Shown here piece by piece: positions 53,515-62,037 of a DNA stretch of 64,000 nt. The stretch comes from Streptomyces roseirectus (GTDB taxonomy: Bacteria; Actinomycetota; Actinomycetes; Streptomycetales; Streptomycetaceae): NCBI RefSeq assembly GCF_014489635.1, contig NZ_CP060828.1:1178001-1242000 (forward strand), written 5' to 3'. The notes beneath the pieces are model-generated. The model was not told the DNA's origin and searched no databases. It saw only the letters and a program-made list of their open reading frames with translations. The translations under genes and the position numbers were made by a program. How positions within the stretch are numbered: position 1 is the first letter of the stretch; every line of letters starts with the position of its first letter.

Positions 53515-53910
53515 CGCGGGTACCCCGACCGCCGCCGACCCCCGGCTCGTCGGCGGAGACGTCGCCCTGTCCTGTGCGGTCCCCGGGTTCGACGCCGTCC
53601 GGCTGCTCGGCGGCAAGGTCACCTGCCGGACCGGCCGCTGCACGCGGTTCGTGCTGGTGGCCGCTGCCGAGGCGATCGCCGACACGGGTCTCGACCCGGT
53701 GCGCCGGGACGCGCGGCGGACGGCGGTGGTGTGCGGGAGCGCGCACGGCGGGACGCCGGCCCTGGAGGCCAACCATCACCGGCACCTGTCCTCGGGCGAG
53801 GTGTCGGCGCCGGCCGTGCCGATGATGCTGCCGAACATGGCGCAGGGCGAACTCGCCATCCGTTTCCGGGCGTGGGGGCCGAACCTGTCGCCCGCCCTGG
53901 GATACGTGCG
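53515..53910 (+). pseudogene. Ketosynthase (KAS) fragment
   Basis: A plus-strand piece with the N-terminal half of a FabF-like fold: ALSCAVPGFDAVRLLGGK, VAAAEAIADTGLDPVRRDAR, TAVVCGSAHGGTPALEANHH and VPMMLPNMAQGELAIRFRAW followed by GPNLSPA. The motif just before the catalytic TACSS is reached, then the sequence breaks off; both the start and the active-site half are missing. It is related to, but clearly different from, the intact KAS at 43.5-44.7 kb. Debris of a second condensing-enzyme locus. Confidence 0.65.
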
Positions 53911-54018
53911 TCAGTCCTGGGCGGTGTGGCATGACTTTTCCGGGGGCGTTCTTCACCGGGTTTCGGCGGACGGCCGGGCCTGTCCTCGACGGTCCGGTGC
54001 CCCGTGGAGGCCGTGGTT

Positions 54019-55635
54019 CTACGGCGTGCCGCCCTGTCCGCTGTCCGTGCCGTTCCCGGTGGGCCGGAGCGTGCCTCGCGCACGGGGCTGTTTCTGGCGG
54101 GGTACGGCGGGCGGGCACAGCAGCCGGGCGACCGCTTCGTGGCCCTCGCGTTCGGCGTCGTTGAGGGGGGTACCGCCCCAGCGGTCGACGGGGGCCTGGG
54201 GCACGCCCTGTTCCAGCAGGTAGCGGGCCACGTCGAGGCGTCCCTCGGAGGCGGCCAGGTGGAGGGCCGTGCGGCCGTCGTAGTCGGCGGCGCCGAGTTC
54301 CACGCCGGAGGACGCGAGGCGCCGTACTTCGTCGAGGTCGCCCTGGCTGGCGGCCCAGCACAGGGCGACGACGCTCTCCACGGCGCTCTGGTTGCGGCGC
54401 TTGCGGGGGTCCTTGCGGGCGGCGCGGGTCTCCTGGGCGGCGTGCGGGTGGACCTGGAAGGTCTCGACGAGCCGGCGGCAGAACTCGATGCCCCGGACGC
54501 TGTTGCCGAGTTCGTCGAGGCGCGGTGACCACACGCAGATGCCCATGAGCTGGGGGACGACGACCATGAGGGCGCCGGAGACGCCGCTCTTGGCGGGCAG
54601 GCCGATGGTGAAGGCGAACTCGCCGGAGAAGTCGTACATCCCGCAGGACGTCATGAGGGACAGGCAGTGCTGGACGGTGGTCTCGCCGAAGATCCTCTCG
54701 CCGGTCAGCGGGCACACCCCGCCGGCCGCGAGGGTCGCAGCGACGACCGCCAGCATGCGGGCGTCCAGTTCGACGGAGCAGCACTGGAAGTAGAACTCCA
54801 GGGTCTCGCGCAGGTCCGTGCCGGGTGGGAACGCCTGGCGTTCACGCATCGCGTAGCCAAGGGCGAAGTTGCGGTCGGCGGTGTCGCGTTCGGAGAGATA
54901 GACAGCGTTGTTGAATCCGGGGCGGCGGCCTCCGGCGAGGCGCTGCCAGGTCTGGGCGACGTGGTCGAAGCGGTCGGCGAGCGGCAGACCCGGCCGGATC
55001 AGCGAGCAGCTCATGATCGCACCCGCGTTGATCATCGGGTTGTGCGGCCGGCCGTGCCGGTTGAGGGTCAGTTCGTTGAAGCTCTGCCCGCTGGGTTCGC
55101 GGCCGACGTGCCGGTGGGTGATGTCGGCGCCGTGCTCCTCCAGCGCCAGGCAGTAGCTGACCGTCTTCGACACCGACTGCACGCAGAACGGGGTGTCCGC
55201 GTCGCCCAGGTCGTGGCGCTGTCCGTCGACCGTGCACAGGGAGAGGGCGAGCTGTTCGGGGTCGACGCGGGCCAGCTGCGGGATGTAGTCGGCGACGCGG
55301 CCGGAGCGGATCGGCAGGATCTCCTGGTACATGCGGTCCACCTCGGCAGCCAGTCCCGGGAAGTCGGGGACGGCCAGGGTGCCCTGTATGGCCCGCTGGA
55401 TCAGGCCGCTGTGCTGCTGGATCAGGGCGACGAAGGCGGCGAAGTCCATCTCCGCCTCGCCGGCCGCGTCCAGGATCGTGCGCACGCGCGGGTCGTCCTC
55501 CTTGATCCCGGCGGTCCCCAGGTGCCTCACCAGTTCCGCCCGCGAGAGGGTCTGGCTCCTGTCGTCGTCGAACGCGTCGAAGAGGGTCCGGTAGGCGGCG
55601 GCGACCCCGCCCGCCTGTGGTGCATCCGGCGTCAT
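54019..55635 (-). CDS. glsA: Glutaminase with N-terminal EF-hand and C-terminal ankyrin repeats
   Basis: A 538-residue glutaminase that deaminates L-glutamine to glutamate. Residues 11-45 hold a canonical EF-hand loop, DDDRSQTLSRAE (Asp23, Asp25, Ser27, Thr29, Glu34). Residues 95-415 form the serine-dependent beta-lactamase-like glutaminase: Ser154 and Lys157 in QSVSKT, NPMINAGAI and CGMYDFSGEFAF. Residues 440-515 hold two or more ankyrin repeats (DGRTALHLAASEGRLDVARY). This is the domain order of animal kidney-type glutaminase, and such forms occur in actinobacteria. Start ATG 55635. The EF-hand suggests calcium control; the ankyrins suggest a partner. Confidence 0.9.
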   Translation of the reverse strand: MTPDAPQAGGVAAAYRTLFDAFDDDRSQTLSRAELVRHLGTAGIKEDDPRVRTILDAAGEAEMDFAAFVALIQQHSGLIQRAIQGTLAVPDFPGLAAEVDRMYQEILPIRSGRVADYIPQLARVDPEQLALSLCTVDGQRHDLGDADTPFCVQSVSKTVSYCLALEEHGADITHRHVGREPSGQSFNELTLNRHGRPHNPMINAGAIMSCSLIRPGLPLADRFDHVAQTWQRLAGGRRPGFNNAVYLSERDTADRNFALGYAMRERQAFPPGTDLRETLEFYFQCCSVELDARMLAVVAATLAAGGVCPLTGERIFGETTVQHCLSLMTSCGMYDFSGEFAFTIGLPAKSGVSGALMVVVPQLMGICVWSPRLDELGNSVRGIEFCRRLVETFQVHPHAAQETRAARKDPRKRRNQSAVESVVALCWAASQGDLDEVRRLASSGVELGAADYDGRTALHLAASEGRLDVARYLLEQGVPQAPVDRWGGTPLNDAEREGHEAVARLLCPPAVPRQKQPRARGTLRPTGNGTDSGQGGTP

Positions 55636-55980
55636 GTCGTCGGCGGCCTTTCGTGGTCGGCGTGGTTGCCGTCCCCGGTGACATGGCCGCGCGGCCCGGT
55701 GGTTACGCATGGCGTTCACCCGTGTGAGGGGGGGCGTGCGGAGGGCCGTCCGGAGCGGGAGGTTCCCCTGCGGGACACCCGGCGTGCGCACGGCGGGGCG
55801 CCGGCCGCTCCGTCCGCCTTCCACGCTCCGCCGCCCCACTTGTCGCCCCTGACGCAACCGGGTGCGCCCTGTGCGGTCGGCCGGGCCCTGGGAACACTGG
55901 GGCCCACGACACGGCTGCGCGGACGGGCCCGTCGTGCCCGCGCCGCGGGCGTTCGCGCGCAGGAACGGAGCGCCGCCGGT
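55636..55980. other. Gene-free divergent region
   Basis: 345 bp between the glutaminase and the HAD gene, divergently read. GC-rich with runs of G; it must contain both promoters. I see no repeat or RNA gene. Confidence 0.5.
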
Positions 55981-56751
55981 ATGCAGATCCCCGTCGCCGT
56001 CCTCGACATGGACGGCACCCTCCACCCCGGATTCCTCGCCCGCACCATGGTCCGGGAGCTGCGCACCCTCCCGGGCGCCGACCACGCCGCGGCGAACGCG
56101 GCGCTGGAGCACCTCCGGCGCTACGCGGCCCGGGAGATCTCGCACGAGGCGTGCGCCCGGGGTTTCTACGCGGCCTACGCGCGAGCCCTGTACGGCCTGC
56201 GCGCCCCGCTGCTGCGCGAGGCCGGGGTACGGGCCTGGCAGCGGGAGCGGGCCGCTCTCTTTCCGCACGCGCGCCCGCTGGTGGCGGCGCTGCGCGCGCA
56301 CGGCCTGGTGACCTGTCTGATCTCCGGCAGTCCCGTCGAGGTGATCGCGCCGGCTGCCACCGACCTCGGTGTCGACCGGTTCTGGGGCGCCGTACCAGAA
56401 CTGTGCGCGGGCGCCGCGACCGGCCGTCTGCTGCGCGGCCCGGCTCTGCCCGGCGGCAAGGGCGCGGTTCTCACCGAACTCGGCCGGGAGATGACCGTGG
56501 ACTGGGCCGCGTCCCTCGCCGTCGGCGACTCCTCCAGCGATGTGGAGACCCTCGAACAGGTCGGCCTGCCTCTCGCCTTCGAACCCGATCCGGTCCTGCA
56601 CCGTGTGGCGCGTAGCCGCGGCTGGCCGGTCGAGAACCGCGACACCCTGCTGAACGCCGTCCACCGACTCCTGGACGGCCCACGGCCCTGTGTGCCGCGT
56701 CGGGACCCGCAGGTGACACAGCGGTCCCGGGCCCGGACGACGGAGAGCTGA
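55981..56751 (+). CDS. HAD-IB family phosphatase (SerB-like)
   Basis: A 256-residue cytosolic phosphatase. Seen: the nucleophile motif VLDMDGTL (Asp9, Asp11), motif II in ISGSPVEV, the conserved Lys in PGGKGAVL, and motif IV GDSSSDVETL. The helical cap inserted after motif I fits the HAD-IB (SerB/phosphoserine-type) group. The ATG at 55981 is the first codon of the fold. Long open frames upstream have no homology and are rejected. A hairpin 23 bp downstream ends its transcript. Substrate unknown. Confidence 0.87.
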   Translation: MQIPVAVLDMDGTLHPGFLARTMVRELRTLPGADHAAANAALEHLRRYAAREISHEACARGFYAAYARALYGLRAPLLREAGVRAWQRERAALFPHARPLVAALRAHGLVTCLISGSPVEVIAPAATDLGVDRFWGAVPELCAGAATGRLLRGPALPGGKGAVLTELGREMTVDWAASLAVGDSSSDVETLEQVGLPLAFEPDPVLHRVARSRGWPVENRDTLLNAVHRLLDGPRPCVPRRDPQVTQRSRARTTES

Positions 56752-56773
56752 GCACCCTGCCGACCGACCGCGG

Positions 56774-56794
56774 ACGGGCCTCGACACGGCCCGT
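56774..56794 (+). terminator. Terminator hairpin after the HAD gene
   Basis: Arms ACGGGCC (56774-56780) and GGCCCGT (56788-56794), 7-nt loop, 23 bp past the HAD stop. The remaining 56795-57070 holds no gene I can support; a partial leader for the aminotransferase is possible. Confidence 0.55.
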
Positions 56795-57070
56795 ATCGGC
56801 TCGGACGGCGTGCCGTGACGTCCGTGCCGTCGGGAGACGCCTCAGCGGATGTTGAACGTGTTGTACGGCGACCACGCCCCGGACGGCACTCGAACCCGCA
56901 GGTCAGAACGGGCCGTCCAGGGTTCACGGACAGGGCGCCGGGGGTGCGGGGGCAGTCGGCACAGGGACACGGAGATGCCCCGCCCGGAGCCGGACGGCCA
57001 GACTGGCATCCCCGGTCCCCGGTCCGCGTACAGCGGCCGGCGGGGCCGCTTGTCCGGCGAGAGAGGCAGC

Positions 57071-58279
57071 ATGACCAGTCCCGCTGATTCCTGGCCCACC
57101 TATGACGAGGGCGACACCTTCCTCACCGGAGCCGACGAGGCCGCCGCGATCCGCGCGGTACTGGGACGCCGGTACTACCGCTACGACGCGCGCCCGCTCC
57201 AGGAGACCTGGGCGGGACGGCTGGAGGAACGGCTGTCCCGGCTGCTGGGCGCCCAGCACGTGCTGGCCTGCACCAGCGGCACGACAGCGATCGCCCTGAG
57301 CCTGCTGGCCCTGGACCTGCCGAAGGGTTCCCCGGTCGCCTGCCCGGGGTTCACGTTCGCGGCGACCCCCAGCGCGATCCTGCTCGCGGGCCACCGTCCG
57401 GTGCTGGTGGAGTGCGACGACGACCTGCACCTGGACGTCGCCGACCTGCGCCGGGTCCTCACGGCCGGAGCCGCCGCCGTCGTCGTCGTGCACATGCGGG
57501 GCATGGCGTCGGACATGCCGGCCGTGTGCGCGGCGGCGGACGAGTTCGGGGTGCCGGTCGTCGAGGACGCGGTGCCCGTGCTGGGTGTTTCCCTGGGGGG
57601 ACGGCCTCTGGGCACCCACGGCCGGCTCGGCGCGTTCTCCACCCAGGCCGACAAGCCGGTCAACACCGGTGAGGGCGGCTTCCTCGTCACCGACGACCCC
57701 GACGCCTACGCCCGTGCGGTGATCCACTGCGGCGCGTACGAGGGACGGCTCGCCCGGCACTTCCCCGGCGGGGTGCCAGCGGTCGACGAGCGGTCGCTTC
57801 CGGTGTACGGCTGGCGGATGGACGAGATCCGGGCCGCGCTCGCGGTCTCGTCCCTGGACCGGCTGCCCGAGCGGATCGCCCTCCAGCGCACGCACCACGA
57901 CCGGATCGCCGGGGCCCTGGAAGGGGTGAAGGGGATCGCGGTCCGCAGACCCGTGGCCCCGGACGCCTGCTCGGGGCAGCAACTGCTGTTCCGGGTCGTG
58001 GACGCCGACGCTCCGCTGGCCGCGCGTTTCGCCGGGCGCCTGCGCGAGCGGGGCGTGCCCGCCCGCACCTACTCCGGCGAAGGGCCCGGCTACAACGCCC
58101 GCGCCTACTGGAACTGGCGTTTCCTGGACCTCCCCGAGGACGCCCTCCCCCGCACCCGGCGCCGCCTCACGGAACTCGTCGAGGTGCCGCTCTCCCCCAA
58201 CCTGACCCCGGCCCACCGCGAGCGGCTGATCAACGCGGTGACCGAGGCGGCCGAGCGATGTCCCGGCCGCGTCCCGTGA
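57071..58279 (+). CDS. DegT/DnrJ/EryC1/StrS-family PLP aminotransferase
   Basis: A 402-residue PLP enzyme of the sugar-aminotransferase family. Seen: CTSGTTAIALSLLAL (phosphate-binding loop), CPGFTFAATPSAILLAG, VVEDAVPVLGVSLGG (Asp166 to pyridine N), and the Schiff-base Lys195 in FSTQADKPVNTGEGG. Usually aminates keto-sugars or cyclitols with glutamate or glutamine as donor; a glutaminase gene nearby could be coincidence. Start ATG 57071 has GAGAGG upstream. No other sugar genes flank it, so the pathway cannot be named. Followed by a 53-codon open frame with its own RBS. Confidence 0.9.
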   Translation: MTSPADSWPTYDEGDTFLTGADEAAAIRAVLGRRYYRYDARPLQETWAGRLEERLSRLLGAQHVLACTSGTTAIALSLLALDLPKGSPVACPGFTFAATPSAILLAGHRPVLVECDDDLHLDVADLRRVLTAGAAAVVVVHMRGMASDMPAVCAAADEFGVPVVEDAVPVLGVSLGGRPLGTHGRLGAFSTQADKPVNTGEGGFLVTDDPDAYARAVIHCGAYEGRLARHFPGGVPAVDERSLPVYGWRMDEIRAALAVSSLDRLPERIALQRTHHDRIAGALEGVKGIAVRRPVAPDACSGQQLLFRVVDADAPLAARFAGRLRERGVPARTYSGEGPGYNARAYWNWRFLDLPEDALPRTRRRLTELVEVPLSPNLTPAHRERLINAVTEAAERCPGRVP

Positions 58280-58313
58280 AGAACCCGATCCCTCCCCGGA
58301 AAGGCTGCCTCCC

Positions 58314-58475
58314 ATGATCGATCCGTTCGACGTGTCCCCCTCACCCGTCCTCTCCCCGCACGCCCCTCCGCCGCCGCCTGTCCATCGCCCCGAGTCCGGC
58401 GAGCACCCCACCGGCCGCAACCCCGACGGCTCCCCGGAGCCGCGTACGGTACACCGGCCGACGACCGCGCCCTGA
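58314..58475 (+). CDS. Small proline-rich open frame downstream of the aminotransferase
   Basis: 53 codons starting MIDPFDVSPSPVLSPHAPPP, about one third proline, 34 bp after the aminotransferase stop. GAAAGG lies nine bases before the ATG. No signal peptide, no Cys, no recognised family. Could be a small peptide or leader-like precursor, or chance in high-GC DNA. Reported because spacing and RBS are good. Confidence 0.35.
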   Translation: MIDPFDVSPSPVLSPHAPPPPPVHRPESGEHPTGRNPDGSPEPRTVHRPTTAP

Positions 58476-58599
58476 GCAGAGGACCGGCCCGCGGGATCTT
58501 CACCGGCCGCAGCGTGCCTCGGCCGGTGCGCGGCATGGCGTCAGTCAGACCGGGTCGGCTCGATGCTGCCGGAACGGCCGGCGGATGCCGTGCTGGTCC

Positions 58600-59904
58600 T
58601 CACCGCTCTTCGGCAGCACCCGCCTCCCGCCGTCCCTGAACCACCCGCTTCCCGCGGTCCCGGGCGGTTCTCGTGGCCAGTGAGCGGCGCAGCGCGGCGG
58701 ACGGCACCGTCAGCGCCGCTGTCCTCAGTTCCGCGCATTCCCTGCTCAGCGGGCGTTCGTGCTGGAGCGCCTCGTCGACGCGCCCCTGGGACAGGAGGGC
58801 GGCGGCCAGGCGCAGGCGGGTCATGGCGGCACCCCGCCGGTCGTCCCGGGAGCGGGCGGACAGGGCGTCCTCGAAGGCGCGGACGGCGGCGCTGCCGTCG
58901 TGCAGGGCCAGCAGGGTCTCGGCGCGCTGATACTCGAAGTCCGCCCTGCCATAGCGTTCGGCGGACGGCTCGTCGGCCCGGTCTCCGGTGGCCCTGTCCG
59001 CTCTGGCCAGGGCGGACAGGGCGTCGGCGCGGTCGCCGCGGTGTGCCGCCACCACCGCCAGCTGGGTCTGGGTGAACGCCTGGACGGCCGGGGGTGCCTT
59101 GCGGGCGGCGTCGGCGGCCAGTCCGGCGGTGGTCCCGGCGATCCGCCGCTGGCCGAGTTGGTGGGCCTGGGCGCTCAGGGTGCGCAGCGCGATGACCGCG
59201 GGTTCCAGGTGCCGGGCCTCGGCCGCCAGCCGCCACGCCTCTCGGTAGCAGTGCTGGGCCGCTCCGTGGTGGAGGTCGTCGGCGTACATGCGGCCCAGCA
59301 GCAGGGTGAGCCGTGAGGCATCGGGCGAGAGCCGGCGCCGTTCGGCTTCGCGGGCGGTACGCAGCCGTTCAGCCACCGCCTCCGTCAGGTAGGTCCGCAG
59401 TGTCTCCCGGGCGAAGCCGCCGCCCTGCTCCAGGAAGGCGCGGGTGAAGAAGGTGACGGCGCCGCCGAGGGGCCCAGCCGCCTCCTCGCGTGGCACCCGC
59501 CCGAGACGCTCGTGGAGTTCGCTCCTGGCCGCCGGCCCGGGCAGCGAGCCGGCGGGCCGGTACGGGGTGTGGACGGACAGTCCGCTGGCCAGCTCGCGCA
59601 GGCGCCGGTCGGGTTCGCCGGACGGACGCGCGGTCGGCTGCGGGACGCGAGTGGTGAGACCCGCGTCCTGCGGGGTGACGGCCCTGCGGGTACGCCGGCT
59701 GAGCACTTCGCACACGAGAGGGACGGTCCGCTCCGCCGGCCGGCTGCCGGCCAGCCAGTGCGCCACCGAGGTGCGGTCGTAGCGCAGGGTCAGGCCGATC
59801 TCGGCGCCTGCCGCGTTGACGGCGCGGGCGAGTATGTCCTGGGTCAGATTCGCTTCGTTGAGCAACTCCCGCAGGCGTGCGTTGGGGTTTCGGGTCCGCG
59901 CCAT
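58600..59904 (-). CDS. XRE-type regulator with TPR domain
   Basis: A 434-residue Streptomyces-type regulator. The N-terminal helix-turn-helix (residues 1-70) has LRELLNEANLTQDILARAVN and LRYDRTSVAHWLAGSRPAER, typical of the group. Residues 150-400 are tetratricopeptide-like repeats (YREAWRLAAEARHLEPAVIA, LRLAAALLSQGRVDEALQHE). These orphan regulators are linked with development or antibiotic control, but the target is not readable. Start ATG 59904 has GGAGGAG upstream. It converges on the aminotransferase unit. Confidence 0.85.
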   Translation of the reverse strand: MARTRNPNARLRELLNEANLTQDILARAVNAAGAEIGLTLRYDRTSVAHWLAGSRPAERTVPLVCEVLSRRTRRAVTPQDAGLTTRVPQPTARPSGEPDRRLRELASGLSVHTPYRPAGSLPGPAARSELHERLGRVPREEAAGPLGGAVTFFTRAFLEQGGGFARETLRTYLTEAVAERLRTAREAERRRLSPDASRLTLLLGRMYADDLHHGAAQHCYREAWRLAAEARHLEPAVIALRTLSAQAHQLGQRRIAGTTAGLAADAARKAPPAVQAFTQTQLAVVAAHRGDRADALSALARADRATGDRADEPSAERYGRADFEYQRAETLLALHDGSAAVRAFEDALSARSRDDRRGAAMTRLRLAAALLSQGRVDEALQHERPLSRECAELRTAALTVPSAALRRSLATRTARDRGKRVVQGRREAGAAEER

Positions 59905-60043
59905 GCGCTCCTCCAGGCGGTTCTGTCGTCGTGCAGCGCGTGTGCGCGGACATCGCATCACGGTCTGCTGGGCGCAGAACAAGGGCGCATTTGCGGTGAA
60001 AGGTTTTATCTAGGGAGATTTCACCTCTATCGGTGCGGCTTCC

Positions 60044-60478
60044 TCAGGGCGTCACGAGAGCGAAGTCGGGGTCCGGGGCCTCCAGCAGGCCACCCAACGT
60101 GGCCAGAACCGTGGCGTCGCCGTCGAGCGTGACGCGGCCCGCCGTGATCTCGTCGAGGAACGTGGTGGTCCGGGCGAGGACGCCGTTCAGAGGGCCGTCC
60201 GGGACAGCCACAGCGTCACGTGGGGCCGTTCGCCGCGCGGGGCGTCGCCGGGCATCGGGGTGAGGGCACCGTTGGACAGCAGCAGCGTCCAGGTCTCGGC
60301 GACCTGCCGGGGGGGGTGCGCGCCTCGACGATGTCGGGGGCGGAGCGGGTGGGGGTGCCCAGGATTCCCTGGCGCAGTTCTGCCGCGCCCATCAGGTAGA
60401 AGTTGCGCCAGGTGCCGTTCTCGCTGCCGTGGCCGAGGCGTTCGAAGGTGTCGGTCCGGAGGGCGCGGTGGCTAGGGC
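60044..60478 (-). pseudogene. Alkyl sulfatase C-terminal remnant
   Basis: Leftward frames rebuild the end of an SdsA1/BDS1-type MBL-fold alkyl sulfatase: LGHGSENGTWRNFYLMGAAE in the dimerisation domain, then ETWTLLLSNGALTPMPGDAP and TTTFLDEITAGRVTLDGDAT of the SCP2-like domain, ending FALVTP at 60044. There are two frameshifts, one in a run of eight C. The metallo-hydrolase domain is absent because the frame is cut at about 60478 by the ISL3 element. Confidence 0.7.
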
Positions 60479-62037
60479 GGTTTCTTTCGGGGTCTGGCGC
60501 AAGTTCCGGGCTCTGTCGCGGATTTGGGGGTGGGTGATGATCAAGACCAGGCGGGCATCACCTGTGCGTGGGGGATGTGCTTTGTCTCGCTGCCCTGCTT
60601 CTCCCTGAGGCCGGTGTGACGATAGATGCGGTTGTTCTTGAGGATGCCGAGGTTCGTCTTGCAGTGCGGTCCACGGCGGAGGCCGCCCCCTGTCCGGGAT
60701 GCGGCTGGAGATCCTCGCGCGTGCACGTCGTCTCGTCTGCGGCCACAAGAGCTGCGAACGCCGGACGTTCGCCGGGCAGATCCCGGACCTGACACGGCGC
60801 CACGCACGCCGCACGAATGCGCTCACCGCTCATCTCACCGACATCGCCCTGTTCCTGGGCGGACGTGCCGGCGCCGGCCTGTGCGGACGCATGGCTGTCA
60901 GCACAGGCAAGGACACCCTGCTCCGTCTCCTTCGCGCCCTGCCCCTTCCACAGCCGCAGTCCGTCCCGTGTCTCGGCGTCGACGAGTTCGCCGTGCGCCG
61001 CGGCCGTACCTACGCGACGATCCTCGTCGACATGAGCACCCACCGTCCCGTCGATGTCCTCGCGGACCGCGCCGCGCGCACCTTCGCCGCCCGGCTGCGT
61101 GAGCATCCTGAGGTGCGGACCGTCTGCCGCGACCGCGCCGGCTCCTTCCGCGACGGCGCCCACGCCGGCGCACCACAGGCCCGGCAGGTGGCCGATGCCT
61201 GGCACCTGCCGCACAACCTCGCCGAGGCCGTCGAACGAGTCGTCGGCCGACACCGCACCGACCTGCACGAACCTCTCACCGTCCGCACCGGCGCACGACA
61301 ACGTCCACTCCGCTTCCCCGGGCGAACTCGACGTGCACGGACGGCCCCGGCCGCTGGTCGCCCGCACCCGTGAACGCCACCAGCAGATCCACGAACGCAT
61401 CGAACGCGGCGACAGCCTGCGCGCCATCGCCCGTGAACTCCATCTCAGCCACGGCACCGTCCTCCGCTTCGCCCGAGCCGCCGACGTCGAACAACTCCTC
61501 GTCGCAGCGACCCACCGCCCAAGCCTGATCGACGACTACCGGCTCTCCCTCCATCACCGCTGGACAGAGGGCTGCACCAATGCCGCCGCGCTCACCCGCG
61601 AGATCCAGCAGCTCGGCTGTCGCGGCGACATCAACACGGTCCGCCGCCACCTGCGGCCCTACCGAACCGGGACGATTCCGACCGAGGCGCCGTTGCCCCA
61701 CCTGACCGTCCGCCGGGTCACCGACTGGATCATGCGCCGACCCGAGCGCCTCACCGACACCGAGCGCAAGTGCCTCGACGAACTGTGCGAACGCAGCCCC
61801 GCTCTGGCCACAACCGCCCAGTACGCCCGGCGCCTGGCCGCGATGGTGCGCGAACGCCGCAGCGAGCACCTGGCCCTCGACATCTGGCTCGCCGACGTCC
61901 GCCTCGACGGACAACGAGAATTCCGCACCCTGGCCGCAGGTATACGCCGCGACCACGCAGCCGTCCTCGCCGCTCTGACCATTGAGCCAGAGCCACTTGA
62001 AGTGAACGAAGCCAGGCAATGGAGGGTTACGTCGTGA
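60478..62037 (+). mobile_element. ISL3-family insertion sequence, frameshifted and truncated
   Basis: Starts near 60478 at the break in the alkyl sulfatase. Transposase begins GTG 60568 with a zinc-finger region PCPGCGWRSSRVHV, changes frame near 60705 (ARRLVCGHKSCERRTFAGQI), carries LGVDEFAVRRG (first Asp) and CRDRAGSFRDGA (second Asp), then changes frame again near 61310 to a helix-turn-helix tail (ERGDSLRAIARELHLSHGTV). It stops at 62037 without the usual C-terminal catalytic Glu region. Its right end abuts the glycosyltransferase 3' end. Inactive; no target duplication seen. Confidence 0.8.

Noticed and set aside
54667-55980. Long plus-strand extension upstream of the HAD phosphatase start
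   Set aside because: It runs antisense to the glutaminase and shows no homology; the HAD fold begins at ATG 55981.
56795-57070. Possible tRNA in the gap before the aminotransferase
   Set aside because: Short TTCA- and CGAACCC-like strings occur, but no cloverleaf with acceptor and anticodon stems can be drawn.
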